64,000 nucleotides of DNA from positions 5,613-69,612 of the forward strand of contig DAOTYX010000184.1 of assembly GCA_034434635.1 (NCBI GenBank). Direction: 5' to 3'. The translations under genes were made by a program, and so were the position numbers. The notes under the pieces were generated by a model. That model was not told where the DNA came from. It saw nothing but the letters and a program-made list of their open reading frames with translations, and made no database searches. The stretch comes from DAOTYX01 sp034434635. GTDB taxonomy: Bacteria > Chloroflexota > Anaerolineae > B4-G1 > DUEL01. Below, one piece after another: positions 8,691 through 17,807 of this stretch. Positions within the stretch are counted from its first letter, which is position 1. Each line of letters starts with the position of its first letter.

Positions 8691-9698
8691 ATGGAATGGC
8701 CGATTGACTATCTACACTACGTGCCGGCCCCATCCAGTTTCATCGAGATGATGCGCGGCGCCATGCGGGCGATGGACTGCGCCGGGGCGCAGCCGGGGGA
8801 GAATGTGGTCATCTCCACCGACACCAACAAGATGCGCATCGCCGAAGCACTGGCCGCGGCGGCGCACGCCGTGGGGGCTGTGCCGACGATCGTGGTCATC
8901 ACCCCCACCGGCGCCCACGGGGCGCAGTTGCCCGCGCCGGTGGTGGCTGCCTGCCGCGAGTCGGACATCTTCTTTCTGCCCAGCACCTTCTCCCAGACGC
9001 ACACCGACGCGCGCATCCAGGCGATCCAGAACGGTGCACGCGGGGCGACGATGTGCGAAGTGACTGAGGATGCCCTGTGCGTCGGCGGTATCCTGGCCGA
9101 CTTCGAGGCCTGCGATCGCCTGGGACATGCCTTGGGCGCGCTGGTGAGCCAGGCGGTCGAGTTGCGCATCACCACCCCGAGCGGCACGGACGTGCGGGGC
9201 GTCATCCGGGGCCGCCCAGTGCAGTATGAGACCGGGCTATTCCGTCAGCCTGGGCAATTCGCCGCTCTGCCCAACAGCGAGATCAACATCTCTCCGGTCG
9301 AAGGGAGCGCTGAGGGAGTGGCGGTGGTGGACGTGCGGATCATGAGCGTCGGCATTACCCGCCGTGAACCGGTGACCCTGGTGATCAGAGACGGGTTGGT
9401 GCGCGAGGTCACAGGGGGCGCGCTGGCTGACGATCTGGCACGCATCCTGGCCGGTTTCGGCGACCCAACGGCCTATAACGTGGCCGAGTTCGGCATCGGC
9501 CTCAACCCACAGGCCCGTGAGTGCGCGACCAACCTGGAGGACCTGGGGCGGGCCGACCATGCGCATATCGGCATTGGCTCCAACTATGCCATCGGTGGGA
9601 GTGTCAAGGCCCCCTGTCACATTGACGCGATCATGCGTCAGGCTACCATCTACCTGGACGGCCGCCCGGTTTACGAGTGTGGGACCTTGTTGGTGTAG
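8691..9698 (+). CDS. M29 aminopeptidase-T/NicX-like metalloprotein
   Basis: The 335-residue protein matches the superfamily that contains M29 leucyl aminopeptidases and 2,5-dihydroxypyridine 5,6-dioxygenase (NicX). The C-terminal metal motifs are visible: YNVAEFGIGLNPQA, with Glu where M29 enzymes have a metal ligand and where I align a NicX His, and VKAPCHIDAIM, with the shared His and Asp. The Glu makes it look more like the aminopeptidase branch, but the ring-cleaving branch is worth noting because the cluster looks like N-heterocycle catabolism. GGGAGG precedes ATG 8691. I am sure of the superfamily but not the reaction. Confidence 0.72.
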   Translation: MEWPIDYLHYVPAPSSFIEMMRGAMRAMDCAGAQPGENVVISTDTNKMRIAEALAAAAHAVGAVPTIVVITPTGAHGAQLPAPVVAACRESDIFFLPSTFSQTHTDARIQAIQNGARGATMCEVTEDALCVGGILADFEACDRLGHALGALVSQAVELRITTPSGTDVRGVIRGRPVQYETGLFRQPGQFAALPNSEINISPVEGSAEGVAVVDVRIMSVGITRREPVTLVIRDGLVREVTGGALADDLARILAGFGDPTAYNVAEFGIGLNPQARECATNLEDLGRADHAHIGIGSNYAIGGSVKAPCHIDAIMRQATIYLDGRPVYECGTLLV

Positions 9699-9735
9699 AG
9701 CAGCCTCATCCTGATTCGAGGGAGAAGAAAACCTG

Positions 9736-11382
9736 ATGTCCGACTTCGACTACATCATCATCGGCGGCGGCCACAATGGCCTGGTCTGCGCCGCCTACCT
9801 GGCCCGCGCCGGCCAGCGGGTTGCTGTCCTGGAGCGTTACGCCATCCTGGGCGGTTACATCACCACCGAGGAGATTCCCGCGGCCCCGGGGTACAGGCTG
9901 AACATCGGGGCGATGGAGCACATCTCCATATTCGACACGCCGATCCTCTCTGACTTAGAACTGGAAAAGTATGGCCTGGAGTACCTGTTCCGCGAACCGC
10001 TGTATCTTTTTCCGTTTCCCGACGGCAGCGACCTGCCCGTCTACCGGAGCATCGAACGGACGGCAGCGGAGATCGCCCGCTTCAGCGCTCATGATGCGGC
10101 CGCGTACCGGCCGTTCATGGAGTTCTCGGCGGCCTTCCTGGGGATCCTCGGCGCGGTCAGTTTCGGCCCGCCGCCGACCTTCGGGGAACTGGCAGGGATG
10201 ATGAGCGCGCAGGTGGGGCTGGACACCGACCGGGCGCTGCGTGTGCTGTTGACCGACCCGCGCACGGTGCTGAACGAGTGGTTCGACCACCCCAAGGTCA
10301 AAGCGGCGTTGGGCTACTATGGGGCGCACACGCAGACCGCACCCTCGCAGCCGGGAGCCGGTTTCGCGCCGATGATCATGGTCGGCTCGCATCTCTCCGG
10401 CGTGGCCCGTCCACGCGGCGGCTCCGGCCGGCTGAATGACGCCCTGGCCGCGGTCATCATCGCCCACGGCGGTACGGTGCGCACCAACGCTGGCGTGCGC
10501 CGTGTGCGGGTCGAGAACGGACGGGCCGTGGGGGTCGTTCTGGAGAGCGGCGAGGGGATCACGGCCGAGAAGGGCGTGGTCTCCGCCGTTGACGCCGTCC
10601 GTCTGTTCCTTGACTTGGTGGACGAGGAGCACACCTCGCCCGAACTGCGCCGCGCGCTGCGCAACGTCCGTATCGCCGGCACGAACATCTCCGAGTTCAA
10701 GGTGGACTGTGCCCTGAGCGGCCCGCTGGATTGGAGTCGCTTCCCGCATGGCGAGGAGTTCAGCGTGGGCATGTACCTCATCTGCCCGTCGCTGGAGTAT
10801 CTCGACCTGGCCTTCGCCGACATTCGCCGGGGTCTGCCGCCGGAGGAGCCGGCGATGATGGTCTGTACCCCCTCAGCGCTCGATCCCACCCTGGCCCCGC
10901 CTGGCGGCCATACGCTGTGGCTGTCCGCTTTCGCCCCCTACGACCGCCGCGACGGGCGCTCGTGGGACAAGACGAAGGAGAAATACGCCGACCTCCTCCT
11001 GGACCGGCTGGCGCAGTACGCCCCCAATGTCCGCGACGTGATCATCGCGCGCGAGGTCACCTCCCCGCTGGACTGGCATCGGCGCACCGGCAGCATCCGC
11101 GGCAACCCCAACCACCTGGACATGACCCTCGACCAGATCCTGGGGTATCGTCCCATCCCGGCGCTCTCCCGTTACCGCACGCCGATCCGCGGACTCTACC
11201 TGACCGGCAGCGGCACCCACCCTGGCGGGGGCTTGAGCGGCAATCCGGGCTACAACACCGCCCAGGTCGTCCTGCAGGACCTGGGGCTGGTGCCGCCGCC
11301 GGAGCGTAAGGGGTTGGTCGAGCGGGTCAGGCGGCTGACCAGCCTGTTCGACATCTACCGTCGCCTGCGTAAGTACCTCTAA
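9736..11382 (+). CDS. CrtI/phytoene-desaturase-like FAD oxidoreductase
   Basis: This 548-residue protein starts with a Rossmann FAD motif (DYIIIGGGHNGLVCAAYLA) and ends with the second FAD motif LTGSGTHPGGGLSGNPGYN, the layout of CrtI-like NAD(P)/FAD-dependent oxidoreductases. Many of these are not carotenoid enzymes. No other carotenoid gene (CrtB, CrtE) is near, so a role in oxidising or isomerising a cluster intermediate is more likely than phytoene desaturation. It lies 38 bp after the M29-like gene and 9 bp before the amidohydrolase gene, so it is clearly in the same operon. Confidence 0.85.
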   Translation: MSDFDYIIIGGGHNGLVCAAYLARAGQRVAVLERYAILGGYITTEEIPAAPGYRLNIGAMEHISIFDTPILSDLELEKYGLEYLFREPLYLFPFPDGSDLPVYRSIERTAAEIARFSAHDAAAYRPFMEFSAAFLGILGAVSFGPPPTFGELAGMMSAQVGLDTDRALRVLLTDPRTVLNEWFDHPKVKAALGYYGAHTQTAPSQPGAGFAPMIMVGSHLSGVARPRGGSGRLNDALAAVIIAHGGTVRTNAGVRRVRVENGRAVGVVLESGEGITAEKGVVSAVDAVRLFLDLVDEEHTSPELRRALRNVRIAGTNISEFKVDCALSGPLDWSRFPHGEEFSVGMYLICPSLEYLDLAFADIRRGLPPEEPAMMVCTPSALDPTLAPPGGHTLWLSAFAPYDRRDGRSWDKTKEKYADLLLDRLAQYAPNVRDVIIAREVTSPLDWHRRTGSIRGNPNHLDMTLDQILGYRPIPALSRYRTPIRGLYLTGSGTHPGGGLSGNPGYNTAQVVLQDLGLVPPPERKGLVERVRRLTSLFDIYRRLRKYL

Positions 11383-11390
11383 GGTGAGAA

Positions 11391-12872
11391 ATGGACATCC
11401 TGATCGAAAACGTCACCCTCTTGAGCCCTGACCAGGAGCAGATACTGGCGGGGCAGAATGTAGTTATCGAGGGCAACCGCATCGCCCAGGTTACCGCATC
11501 CCCCGTGGAGCCGGGGCCGGGGACGAAGCGCATCAACGGCCGGGACCGCCTGCTCATCCCCGGCCTCGTCAGCGCCCACGCCCACTCGCCGGAGAACTTC
11601 CTCAAGGGACGGATCGAGGCAGTGCCACTGGAGTTCTGGCTGGTGGACCTGTTCGGCTCCTCCTTCGCCTTCACCGAGCGGGAAATCTACCTGGCGGCGA
11701 TGGTCGGCTGCATCGAGATGCTGAAGACCGGCACCACAGCGGTGGTGGATCACTTCTGGGTCAACGGGGCGATGAGTGAGCCAGCGCTGGACGCGGTGAT
11801 GAGCGCCTACCGTGATGTGGGCATCCGCGCCGCCGTCGCGCCGCTGGTGGAGGATGATCACAAGATCAACGAGATGATCCTCCGCCAGAACCCCGATCTG
11901 GCCGGCGGGGCCATCTATGGCGCGGCGCCCCCCATCACCGCCGAGGAGTACCTCCAGGTGCTCGAGGGCTTCTTCCGCCGCTGGCATCGTGCTGAAGGAG
12001 GGCGCCTCCTGTGCATGGCCGGCCCTTCGGGCGCGCAGTGGTGTTCCGAGCGGCTGATGACCGGCAGCATGGAGATCGCCCAGCGCTACGGCGGCGGCTA
12101 TCACATGCATGCCGAAGAGACCAAACTGCAGGCCGTCAGTTGCCGCCAGTTCTTCGGCCACTCGGCCGTGGCCCATCTGGATGCGTTGGGGCTGTTGGGC
12201 GAGCGGACCTCGCTGGCCCATTGCGTCTGGGTGGACGACCATGACATTGACCTGCTCGCCACCTCCGGGACAGCCGTGGCTCACAACTCGGTCTGTAACC
12301 TGAAACTGGGCAGCGGTTTCGCGCCCGTGCTCAAGATGGTCGAGCGGGGGGTGCACGTGGCGCTCTCGTGCGATGGCGCGGCCAGCAACGACAACCAGGT
12401 GATGTTCGATGTGATGAAGGTGGCCGGGCTGATGCACACGGTGCGCGACCCCCATCATCAGCGCTGGCTGCGCTCACGGCAGATCTTGCGCATGGCGACG
12501 ATGGAAGGGGCGCGGGTGCTGGGGCTGGAGGGGAGCCTGGGGGTCATCCGTCCCGGCGCGTTAGCCGACCTGACGCTGCTGGACATGACCACGCCGGCCT
12601 TCACTCCTCTCAATGACCCCTTCCAGCACCTCGTCTACGCTGAGACCGGTTCCTCGGTGCGCACAGTGCTGGTGGACGGTCGCGTGGTGGTGGAGGAGGG
12701 TCGCCTGCTCACCGTGGACGAGGCGGCGCTGCTGGCGGAGGCCCGTGACGTGTGGGCGCGCCGGCGGCAGGACATCCCGCCCGTTGGCCCCGAGGTGCAG
12801 GCCTTCCTGGCCGCCCAGGAGCGCTTCCAACAGCGCATCCTGGCGATGCCGTTTCCGGTGAACAGTTACTGA
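11391..12872 (+). CDS. Cytosine-deaminase/TrzN-like amidohydrolase
   Basis: This 493-residue TIM-barrel amidohydrolase belongs to the cytosine deaminase/atrazine chlorohydrolase/SsnA group. The mononuclear metal site is complete: H63 and H65 (SAHAHS), H238 with H240 (GYHMHAEET), H277 (LAHC) and D328 (LSCDGAASND). The first motif is HAH rather than the common HTH. These enzymes hydrolyse amino, chloro or lactam groups on N-heterocycles. It is one of two such enzymes in the cluster, with the one at 21549. It probably deaminates or opens a ring derived from the imported substrate. Confidence 0.87.
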   Translation: MDILIENVTLLSPDQEQILAGQNVVIEGNRIAQVTASPVEPGPGTKRINGRDRLLIPGLVSAHAHSPENFLKGRIEAVPLEFWLVDLFGSSFAFTEREIYLAAMVGCIEMLKTGTTAVVDHFWVNGAMSEPALDAVMSAYRDVGIRAAVAPLVEDDHKINEMILRQNPDLAGGAIYGAAPPITAEEYLQVLEGFFRRWHRAEGGRLLCMAGPSGAQWCSERLMTGSMEIAQRYGGGYHMHAEETKLQAVSCRQFFGHSAVAHLDALGLLGERTSLAHCVWVDDHDIDLLATSGTAVAHNSVCNLKLGSGFAPVLKMVERGVHVALSCDGAASNDNQVMFDVMKVAGLMHTVRDPHHQRWLRSRQILRMATMEGARVLGLEGSLGVIRPGALADLTLLDMTTPAFTPLNDPFQHLVYAETGSSVRTVLVDGRVVVEEGRLLTVDEAALLAEARDVWARRRQDIPPVGPEVQAFLAAQERFQQRILAMPFPVNSY

Positions 12873-12876
12873 CAGG

Positions 12877-14013
12877 ATGGCGATGACAACCGGCTACGTG
12901 TATGACGTGCGCCATCGGGCGCATACTCATCCCGAGGCTCCTGAGTCGGCAGCCCGGCTGGACGCGCTGCTGGACACACTGCGAGCGCGCGGCGAGTTGG
13001 AGCCGCTGCTCCACCTGGAGGTGGAGCCGATCCCGTGGGAGTGGGTGGCCGCAGCGCACACCGCCGCTCACGTGGAGGCCGTACAACGGTTGTCCCAGAC
13101 CGGCAAGCGCCGCATCAGTTTCGATACCTACCTCACCCCTGCCGGCGCGGAGGTAGCCCGCCTGGCTGCCTCCGCGGCGGTTCGGGCCACGCAGGCGGTG
13201 CTGGAGGGACAGGTGACGAACGCTTTCTCCCTGATGCGCCCTCCGGGTCACCATGCCCTCTCCACACGGGCGATGGGCTATTGCATTTTCAACAACATCG
13301 CCATCGCCACGCACGCGGCCTTGCGCCAGCACGGCCTGGAGCGGGTGATGATCGTCGATCTCGACGCCCATCACGGCAACGGCACCGAAGAGATCTTCTA
13401 CAGCAACCCGCAGGTATTGACGATTTCTTACCATCAGCACCCCTGGTTCCCCAACACGGGTGACTGGTTCCGCAACGGAGCGGAGGCCGGCCTGGGTTAC
13501 AACTACAACATCGAGATGCCACAGTGGAGCGGCGACGCGGCCTACCTGCAGGCGTTGCAGGAACTGGTGGTCCCCCTGGCTGAACGGTACCAGCCGCAAC
13601 TCGTCCTCGTTGCGGCCGGGTTCGATGCTCACTGGGTTGACCACTCCTCGGTGCTGGGCCTGAGCGTGCGGGGGTACTATGACCTGGTAGTGGGATTGCG
13701 CCGTCTGGCCGAGCGACACTGCGCAGGGCACATCGTTCTGTTCCTGGAGGGAGGGTACAACCTGGCTTCGCTGAGCGCCTGTGTCGCTGCAGCGCTGCGC
13801 GCGCTGCGCGGAGAGCCACCTCCGGCCGACCCTTTTGGCCCGTGCCCAGACGCACCGGTGGCCCCGGTGGATGGCGTGCTGGCGTTGCTCAAGGGCTTCG
13901 TGAGTCTGGTCGCCCCACCGGATGGCCCTGACTTCTTTGATCAACCGGCCCAGATTCCCTATCCGATCCGGGCAGTAGGACCACGTGAAAAAGGAGGCGA
14001 TATGGAGAGATGA
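12877..14013 (+). CDS. Histone-deacetylase-fold zinc amidohydrolase
   Basis: This 378-residue protein is an HDAC/acetylpolyamine-amidohydrolase/acetoin-utilisation family member. RPPGHHAL carries the two catalytic His, VDLDAHHGNGT gives the zinc-binding Asp and His, and AAGFDAHWVD gives the next Asp ligand. Bacterial members remove acyl groups from small amines such as acetylpolyamines. The gene starts 5 bp after the amidohydrolase gene and is followed by the transporter operon. In context it may deacylate an N-acylated substrate or intermediate. A second in-frame ATG at 12883 is also possible. Confidence 0.87.
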   Translation: MAMTTGYVYDVRHRAHTHPEAPESAARLDALLDTLRARGELEPLLHLEVEPIPWEWVAAAHTAAHVEAVQRLSQTGKRRISFDTYLTPAGAEVARLAASAAVRATQAVLEGQVTNAFSLMRPPGHHALSTRAMGYCIFNNIAIATHAALRQHGLERVMIVDLDAHHGNGTEEIFYSNPQVLTISYHQHPWFPNTGDWFRNGAEAGLGYNYNIEMPQWSGDAAYLQALQELVVPLAERYQPQLVLVAAGFDAHWVDHSSVLGLSVRGYYDLVVGLRRLAERHCAGHIVLFLEGGYNLASLSACVAAALRALRGEPPPADPFGPCPDAPVAPVDGVLALLKGFVSLVAPPDGPDFFDQPAQIPYPIRAVGPREKGGDMER

Positions 14014-14068
14014 GGAAGAGATCGGTTGCGTGGGTAGGAGAGAGCAAGAAACCTAAACGGGGGAAAAG

Positions 14069-15124
14069 ATGAAGAAGAGGACGTTCGTTGCTGCTGTGCT
14101 GGTCTGCCTTCTGGCGTTGATGCTGTCCGCGGGGTGCAGGGGAGGCGCACAGCCTACCGAGGCGCCCACTGCGGCACCTACTGAAGCACCCACCGAAGCC
14201 CCGACAGAGGCCCCCACTGCAGCCCCGCTGCGCGTGGCGGCGGTCTTCCCTGGCTCCATCAGCGACCAGGGTTTCAACCAGGCCGGATATGAGGGGCTGA
14301 TGATGATCCGTGACCAGTTGGGGGCCGAGGTGGCCTTCTCCGAGAACACCCCGGTCGCCAACTTCGAGCAGGTCTACCGCGACTTCGCCGAGCAAGGCTA
14401 CAACGTGATCATCGGCCACGGCTTCGAGTTCGGCGATGTCGCCTTGGCGGTCGCCCCTGACTATCCCGACGTCCGCTTCATCGTGGACAGCAACCCTGTC
14501 GTCTCCGCGCCCAATGTCGCCGGCATCACCGGCAAGTCATGGGAGGCCGCTTACCTGTGCGGCGTGGTGGCTGGCCTGATGAGCGAGACCGGCCACATCG
14601 GCGGTATCGCTGGCTTCGACTTCCCCATTCTTGTCGCTCAGATGGAAGCCTTCCGCCTCGGCGCCCAGTCGGTGCGGCCGGACATCGAGGTCACCATCGT
14701 CTACATCGGCTCCTTCGAGGATGTGGCCAAGGCTAAGGAGGCGGCTCTGGCGCAGGCTGCCGCTGGCGTGGATGTCATCTTCCACATCGCCGACGCCGCT
14801 GGTGTTGGGGTGATCGAGGCCTGCCAGGAGTCGGGCATCTACGCCATCGGTTGGGGGTTGGACCAGAACCATCTGGCGCCGGACACCGTCCTGACCAGCC
14901 TGCTCTTCAGCGGCGCGGAACTGCTGTTCCAGGACGTGCAGCGGGTGGTAGATGGCACGTGGACTGGCGAGGTGCGCCTGTACGGGCTGGAGACCGGCGT
15001 GGTGGACATCGCCGATTTCCACGGCCTGGTGCCAGATGACGTTGCGGCGCGGGTCGAGCAGGCGCGACAGGACATCATCGCTGGCAACATCGTCGTGCCT
15101 TACATCACCGAGCCGTCCGAGTAA
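14069..15124 (+). CDS. BMP-family ABC transporter substrate-binding lipoprotein
   Basis: The 351-residue precursor has a lipoprotein signal with lipobox LSAGC, lipidated Cys being residue 23. A low-complexity tether of repeated Thr-Glu-Ala-Pro/Ala-Ala-Pro units (about residues 29-52) follows. The mature domain starts RVAAVFPGSISDQGFNQAGY, typical of the BMP/PnrA/RnsB family, which binds purine nucleosides and sometimes other compounds. It is followed by a matching ATPase and two permeases. A perfect 15-bp hairpin (15132-15164) lies between it and the ATPase gene and may raise its mRNA level over the membrane parts. Confidence 0.92.
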   Translation: MKKRTFVAAVLVCLLALMLSAGCRGGAQPTEAPTAAPTEAPTEAPTEAPTAAPLRVAAVFPGSISDQGFNQAGYEGLMMIRDQLGAEVAFSENTPVANFEQVYRDFAEQGYNVIIGHGFEFGDVALAVAPDYPDVRFIVDSNPVVSAPNVAGITGKSWEAAYLCGVVAGLMSETGHIGGIAGFDFPILVAQMEAFRLGAQSVRPDIEVTIVYIGSFEDVAKAKEAALAQAAAGVDVIFHIADAAGVGVIEACQESGIYAIGWGLDQNHLAPDTVLTSLLFSGAELLFQDVQRVVDGTWTGEVRLYGLETGVVDIADFHGLVPDDVAARVEQARQDIIAGNIVVPYITEPSE

Positions 15125-15131
15125 TCCGAAC

Positions 15132-15164
15132 GAGGTGCGACGCATGACCCATGCGTCGCACCTC
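15132..15164 (+). promoter_or_regulatory. Intra-operon stem-loop after the binding-protein gene
   Basis: GAGGTGCGACGCATG (15132-15146) pairs perfectly with 15150-15164 around an ACC loop. There is no T-tract, so it is more likely a 3' stabiliser or attenuator than a full terminator. Its core, GACGCAT then ATGCGTC, is the core of the repeated palindromes at 41738 and 48052-48591, so it may be a member of that family adopted into the operon. Confidence 0.7.
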
Positions 15165-15183
15165 CTCTAACAGGGGGTGAGGC

Positions 15184-16755
15184 GTGGACGCGCTGCTGCG
15201 GATGGATTCCGTGACCAAGTCGTTTCCCGGCGTGCTGGCCAACGACCGGATTTCCTTCGAGGTTGCGGAAGGGGAGGTCCATGCCCTGCTGGGTGAGAAT
15301 GGCGCAGGCAAGACCACGCTCATGCGCATCCTTTACGGGATGACCTCGCCCGATAGCGGCACAATCTACTGGCGCGGCAAGCCGGTGCGCATTCCCTCCA
15401 GCCATGTGGCGATCGGGTTGGGGATCGGCATGATCCATCAGCACTTCATGCTCATCCCGGAGTTCACCGTGGCCGAGAATGTGGCTCTGGGTTTGCGTGG
15501 CGATCGCTCCCCCCTTCTGGATCTGAGGGGCACAGCGCAGCGGCTGGAGGCGCTCTCCGCACAGTTTGGCCTGCGGGTGGATCCCTGGGCGCGGGTGAAG
15601 GACCTCTCGACGGGCGAGCAACAGCGCGCCGAGATCGTCAAAGCGCTCTACCGTGGGGCCCATCTGCTGGTGCTGGACGAGCCGACGGCCGTCTTGACCC
15701 CCGGCGAGGCGGATGAACTGTTCGCGGTCCTCGACAGCCTGCGCGCGCAAGGCCGCGCCGTGGTCTTCATCAGCCACAAACTGAGAGAGGTCATGCAGAT
15801 CAGTGACCGGGTGACGGTGTTGCGTCGCGGGCGTGCGGTGGCCACGGTGCCCACCTGCGAGACCTCCCAGGAGCAACTGGCAAACATGATGGTGGGTCGC
15901 CCGGTGGTGCTGCAGATCGAGCGCTCCCCCGCGCGCCCAGGGAAGGAGGTCATCCGCCTGGACGAGGTCGCCATTCGCTCCCGCGAACACCACCGTAACG
16001 AGGTCGAGGACATATCGCTCACCGTGCGGGAGGGGGAGATCGTCGCCCTGACCGGCGTGGCCGGCAATGGCCAGCGCCCGCTGATTGAGGCGCTCTTTGG
16101 CCTGCGGCGGGTCTCCGCAGGGCACATCTCCATTCTTGGCCGAGACGTCACTGCCTGCCGCCCGTGTGACCTGGTAGCGCTCAACGTCGGGCGCATCCCG
16201 GAGGACCGCCAGACGATGGGGCTGGCGATGAGCCTGTCGGTCTATGAGAACCTGGCTCTGGAGACCTATGATCGCGAGCCGACCTGCCGTTGGGGGGTGC
16301 TGCGGCGCGGGGAGTTGCGCCGACAGGCCCAGTTGTTGAGGGAGGAGTACGACATCCGCATGCCGTCCATTGACCTGCCGGTGGGAAAACTCTCCGGCGG
16401 CAACCAGCAGAAGGTGATCCTGGCGCGGGCGTTGCGCCGTCGTCCGCGGGCGATCATCGCTGTGGACCCCACGCGCGGGTTGGATGTGGGGGCGACGGAG
16501 TTTGTCTACCGTCAGCTCCTGGCGGCTCGTGACCAGGGAGCGGCGGTCCTGCTCATCTCGACGGATCTGGAGGAAGTGCTTTGTCTGAGCGACCGGATCG
16601 GAGTGATCTACAACGGGCAAATCATGGGGGTATTGCCGGCGACGGAGGCGGACGAGACCCGGCTGGGGCTGATGATGGCCGGGATGCCGTTGGCGAACAT
16701 GCCCGACGTACTCCCACCAACCCACACCTTCAGCAACTGCTCGCCCCAGCCCTGA
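15184..16755 (+). CDS. ABC transporter ATP-binding protein, two fused ABC domains (BMP/nucleoside type)
   Basis: This 523-residue protein has two ATP-binding cassettes in one chain, as in RbsA-like and BMP-type importers. The first has a normal Walker A (GENGAGKTT), signature LSTGEQQR and Walker B VLDEPTA. The second has the usual degenerate Walker A (GVAGNGQRP), signature LSGGNQQK and DPTRGLD. GTG 15184 is the start, with GGGGGTGAGG ahead of it. The last 20 or so residues after LMMAGM look like weakly constrained tail that overlaps the start region of the first permease. Confidence 0.92.
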   Translation: MDALLRMDSVTKSFPGVLANDRISFEVAEGEVHALLGENGAGKTTLMRILYGMTSPDSGTIYWRGKPVRIPSSHVAIGLGIGMIHQHFMLIPEFTVAENVALGLRGDRSPLLDLRGTAQRLEALSAQFGLRVDPWARVKDLSTGEQQRAEIVKALYRGAHLLVLDEPTAVLTPGEADELFAVLDSLRAQGRAVVFISHKLREVMQISDRVTVLRRGRAVATVPTCETSQEQLANMMVGRPVVLQIERSPARPGKEVIRLDEVAIRSREHHRNEVEDISLTVREGEIVALTGVAGNGQRPLIEALFGLRRVSAGHISILGRDVTACRPCDLVALNVGRIPEDRQTMGLAMSLSVYENLALETYDREPTCRWGVLRRGELRRQAQLLREEYDIRMPSIDLPVGKLSGGNQQKVILARALRRRPRAIIAVDPTRGLDVGATEFVYRQLLAARDQGAAVLLISTDLEEVLCLSDRIGVIYNGQIMGVLPATEADETRLGLMMAGMPLANMPDVLPPTHTFSNCSPQP

Positions 16756-16775
16756 CCTCGGCCCGGGCGGCCCTG

Positions 16776-17807
16776 GTGCCGCTGCTGGCGATCCTGGCCG
16801 CGCTGGCTGTTGGCGGTGGAGTGATGGCCATCAGCGGCATCAACCCCTGGGAGGGGTACGTGGCCATGGCGAGAGGGGCGTTCGGTGGCCCCTCGCGGAT
16901 CGGCGTCACGGTGACTAAGGCCACACCGCTCATTTTGGCCGGTCTGGGAGTGGCGCTACCGTTCCGCTGCGGCCTGCTGAACATCGGCGGCGAGGGGCAG
17001 ATTTACATCGGCGCGCTGACGGCCACCCTGGTCGCCCTCGGGCTGCCTGGCCTGCCGCTGGCACTTCACCTGCCCCTCGTCATCCTGGCCGGCTTTGTCG
17101 GCGGGGCGGTGTGGGGTGGAATCCCCGGCTTCCTGCGCGCCCGCTTCAAACTGAACGAACTCATCACCACCATTATGCTCGGCTACATCGCCTTCTGGAT
17201 CGTCAGTTATCTGGTGCACGGAGTGATGAAGGACCCGCAGGGGGGCGGTTACCCCTGGAGCGTGCGCATTCCGGATTCGGCCATCCTGCCGATCATCCTG
17301 CGCGGTTACCGCATCAACCTGGGTTTCATCCTGGCGCTGGTATGTGCAGCGCTGGCCCACCTCGTCCTGTGGCACACCGCCTTCGGCTTCGAGATGCGCG
17401 CGGTGGGGGCTGGACCGCTGGCCGCGCGTCTGGCCGGCATCAATCCCGAACGCACCACCGTGTTGACGTTCGCGCTGGGCGGCGGACTGGCCGGGCTGGC
17501 CGGAATGGCCGAGGTGATGGGGGTGCAGTACCGCCTGAGCGATTTCTTCTCGCCAGGGTATGGCTGGGATGCCATCGTGGTGGCGCTGGCAGGCCAGAGC
17601 AGCCCTGTCGGTGTCGTGCTGGTGGGGTTGTTCTTCGGCGCGCTGCGCAACGGTGCGGAGGGGGCATCCCGTTCCATCGCTATGCCGACCTCGATCTCGC
17701 TGATCATCCAGGCGCTCACCCTGCTGTTCGTGGTGGGCAGCAACTCGGTGGTGCTGCGTCGCGCCTGGGAGAGGAGGGTGCGAAGACGTGTGGGAGATTC
17801 TGGCTAG
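16776..17807 (+). CDS. ABC transporter permease, first subunit (BMP/nucleoside type)
   Basis: This integral membrane protein matches the RnsC/BmpA-system permease family: about eight to ten hydrophobic segments, GLGVALPFRCGLLNIGGEGQ and FKLNELITTIMLGYI. I place the start at GTG 16776, just ahead of the first membrane segment, giving 343 residues. A TTG at 16581 with GGAGG upstream would add 65 residues, but these overlap the ATPase gene by 175 bp and look like out-of-frame coding. Its 3' end overlaps the next permease by 20 bp. It forms the channel together with the gene at 17788. Confidence 0.85.
   Translation: MPLLAILAALAVGGGVMAISGINPWEGYVAMARGAFGGPSRIGVTVTKATPLILAGLGVALPFRCGLLNIGGEGQIYIGALTATLVALGLPGLPLALHLPLVILAGFVGGAVWGGIPGFLRARFKLNELITTIMLGYIAFWIVSYLVHGVMKDPQGGGYPWSVRIPDSAILPIILRGYRINLGFILALVCAALAHLVLWHTAFGFEMRAVGAGPLAARLAGINPERTTVLTFALGGGLAGLAGMAEVMGVQYRLSDFFSPGYGWDAIVVALAGQSSPVGVVLVGLFFGALRNGAEGASRSIAMPTSISLIIQALTLLFVVGSNSVVLRRAWERRVRRRVGDSG

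Noticed and set aside
16581..16775. TTG 16581 as the start of the first permease
   Set aside because: It would overlap the ATPase gene by 175 bp and the added 65 residues have no membrane segment or family similarity. The upstream GGAGG is part of the ATPase coding sequence.
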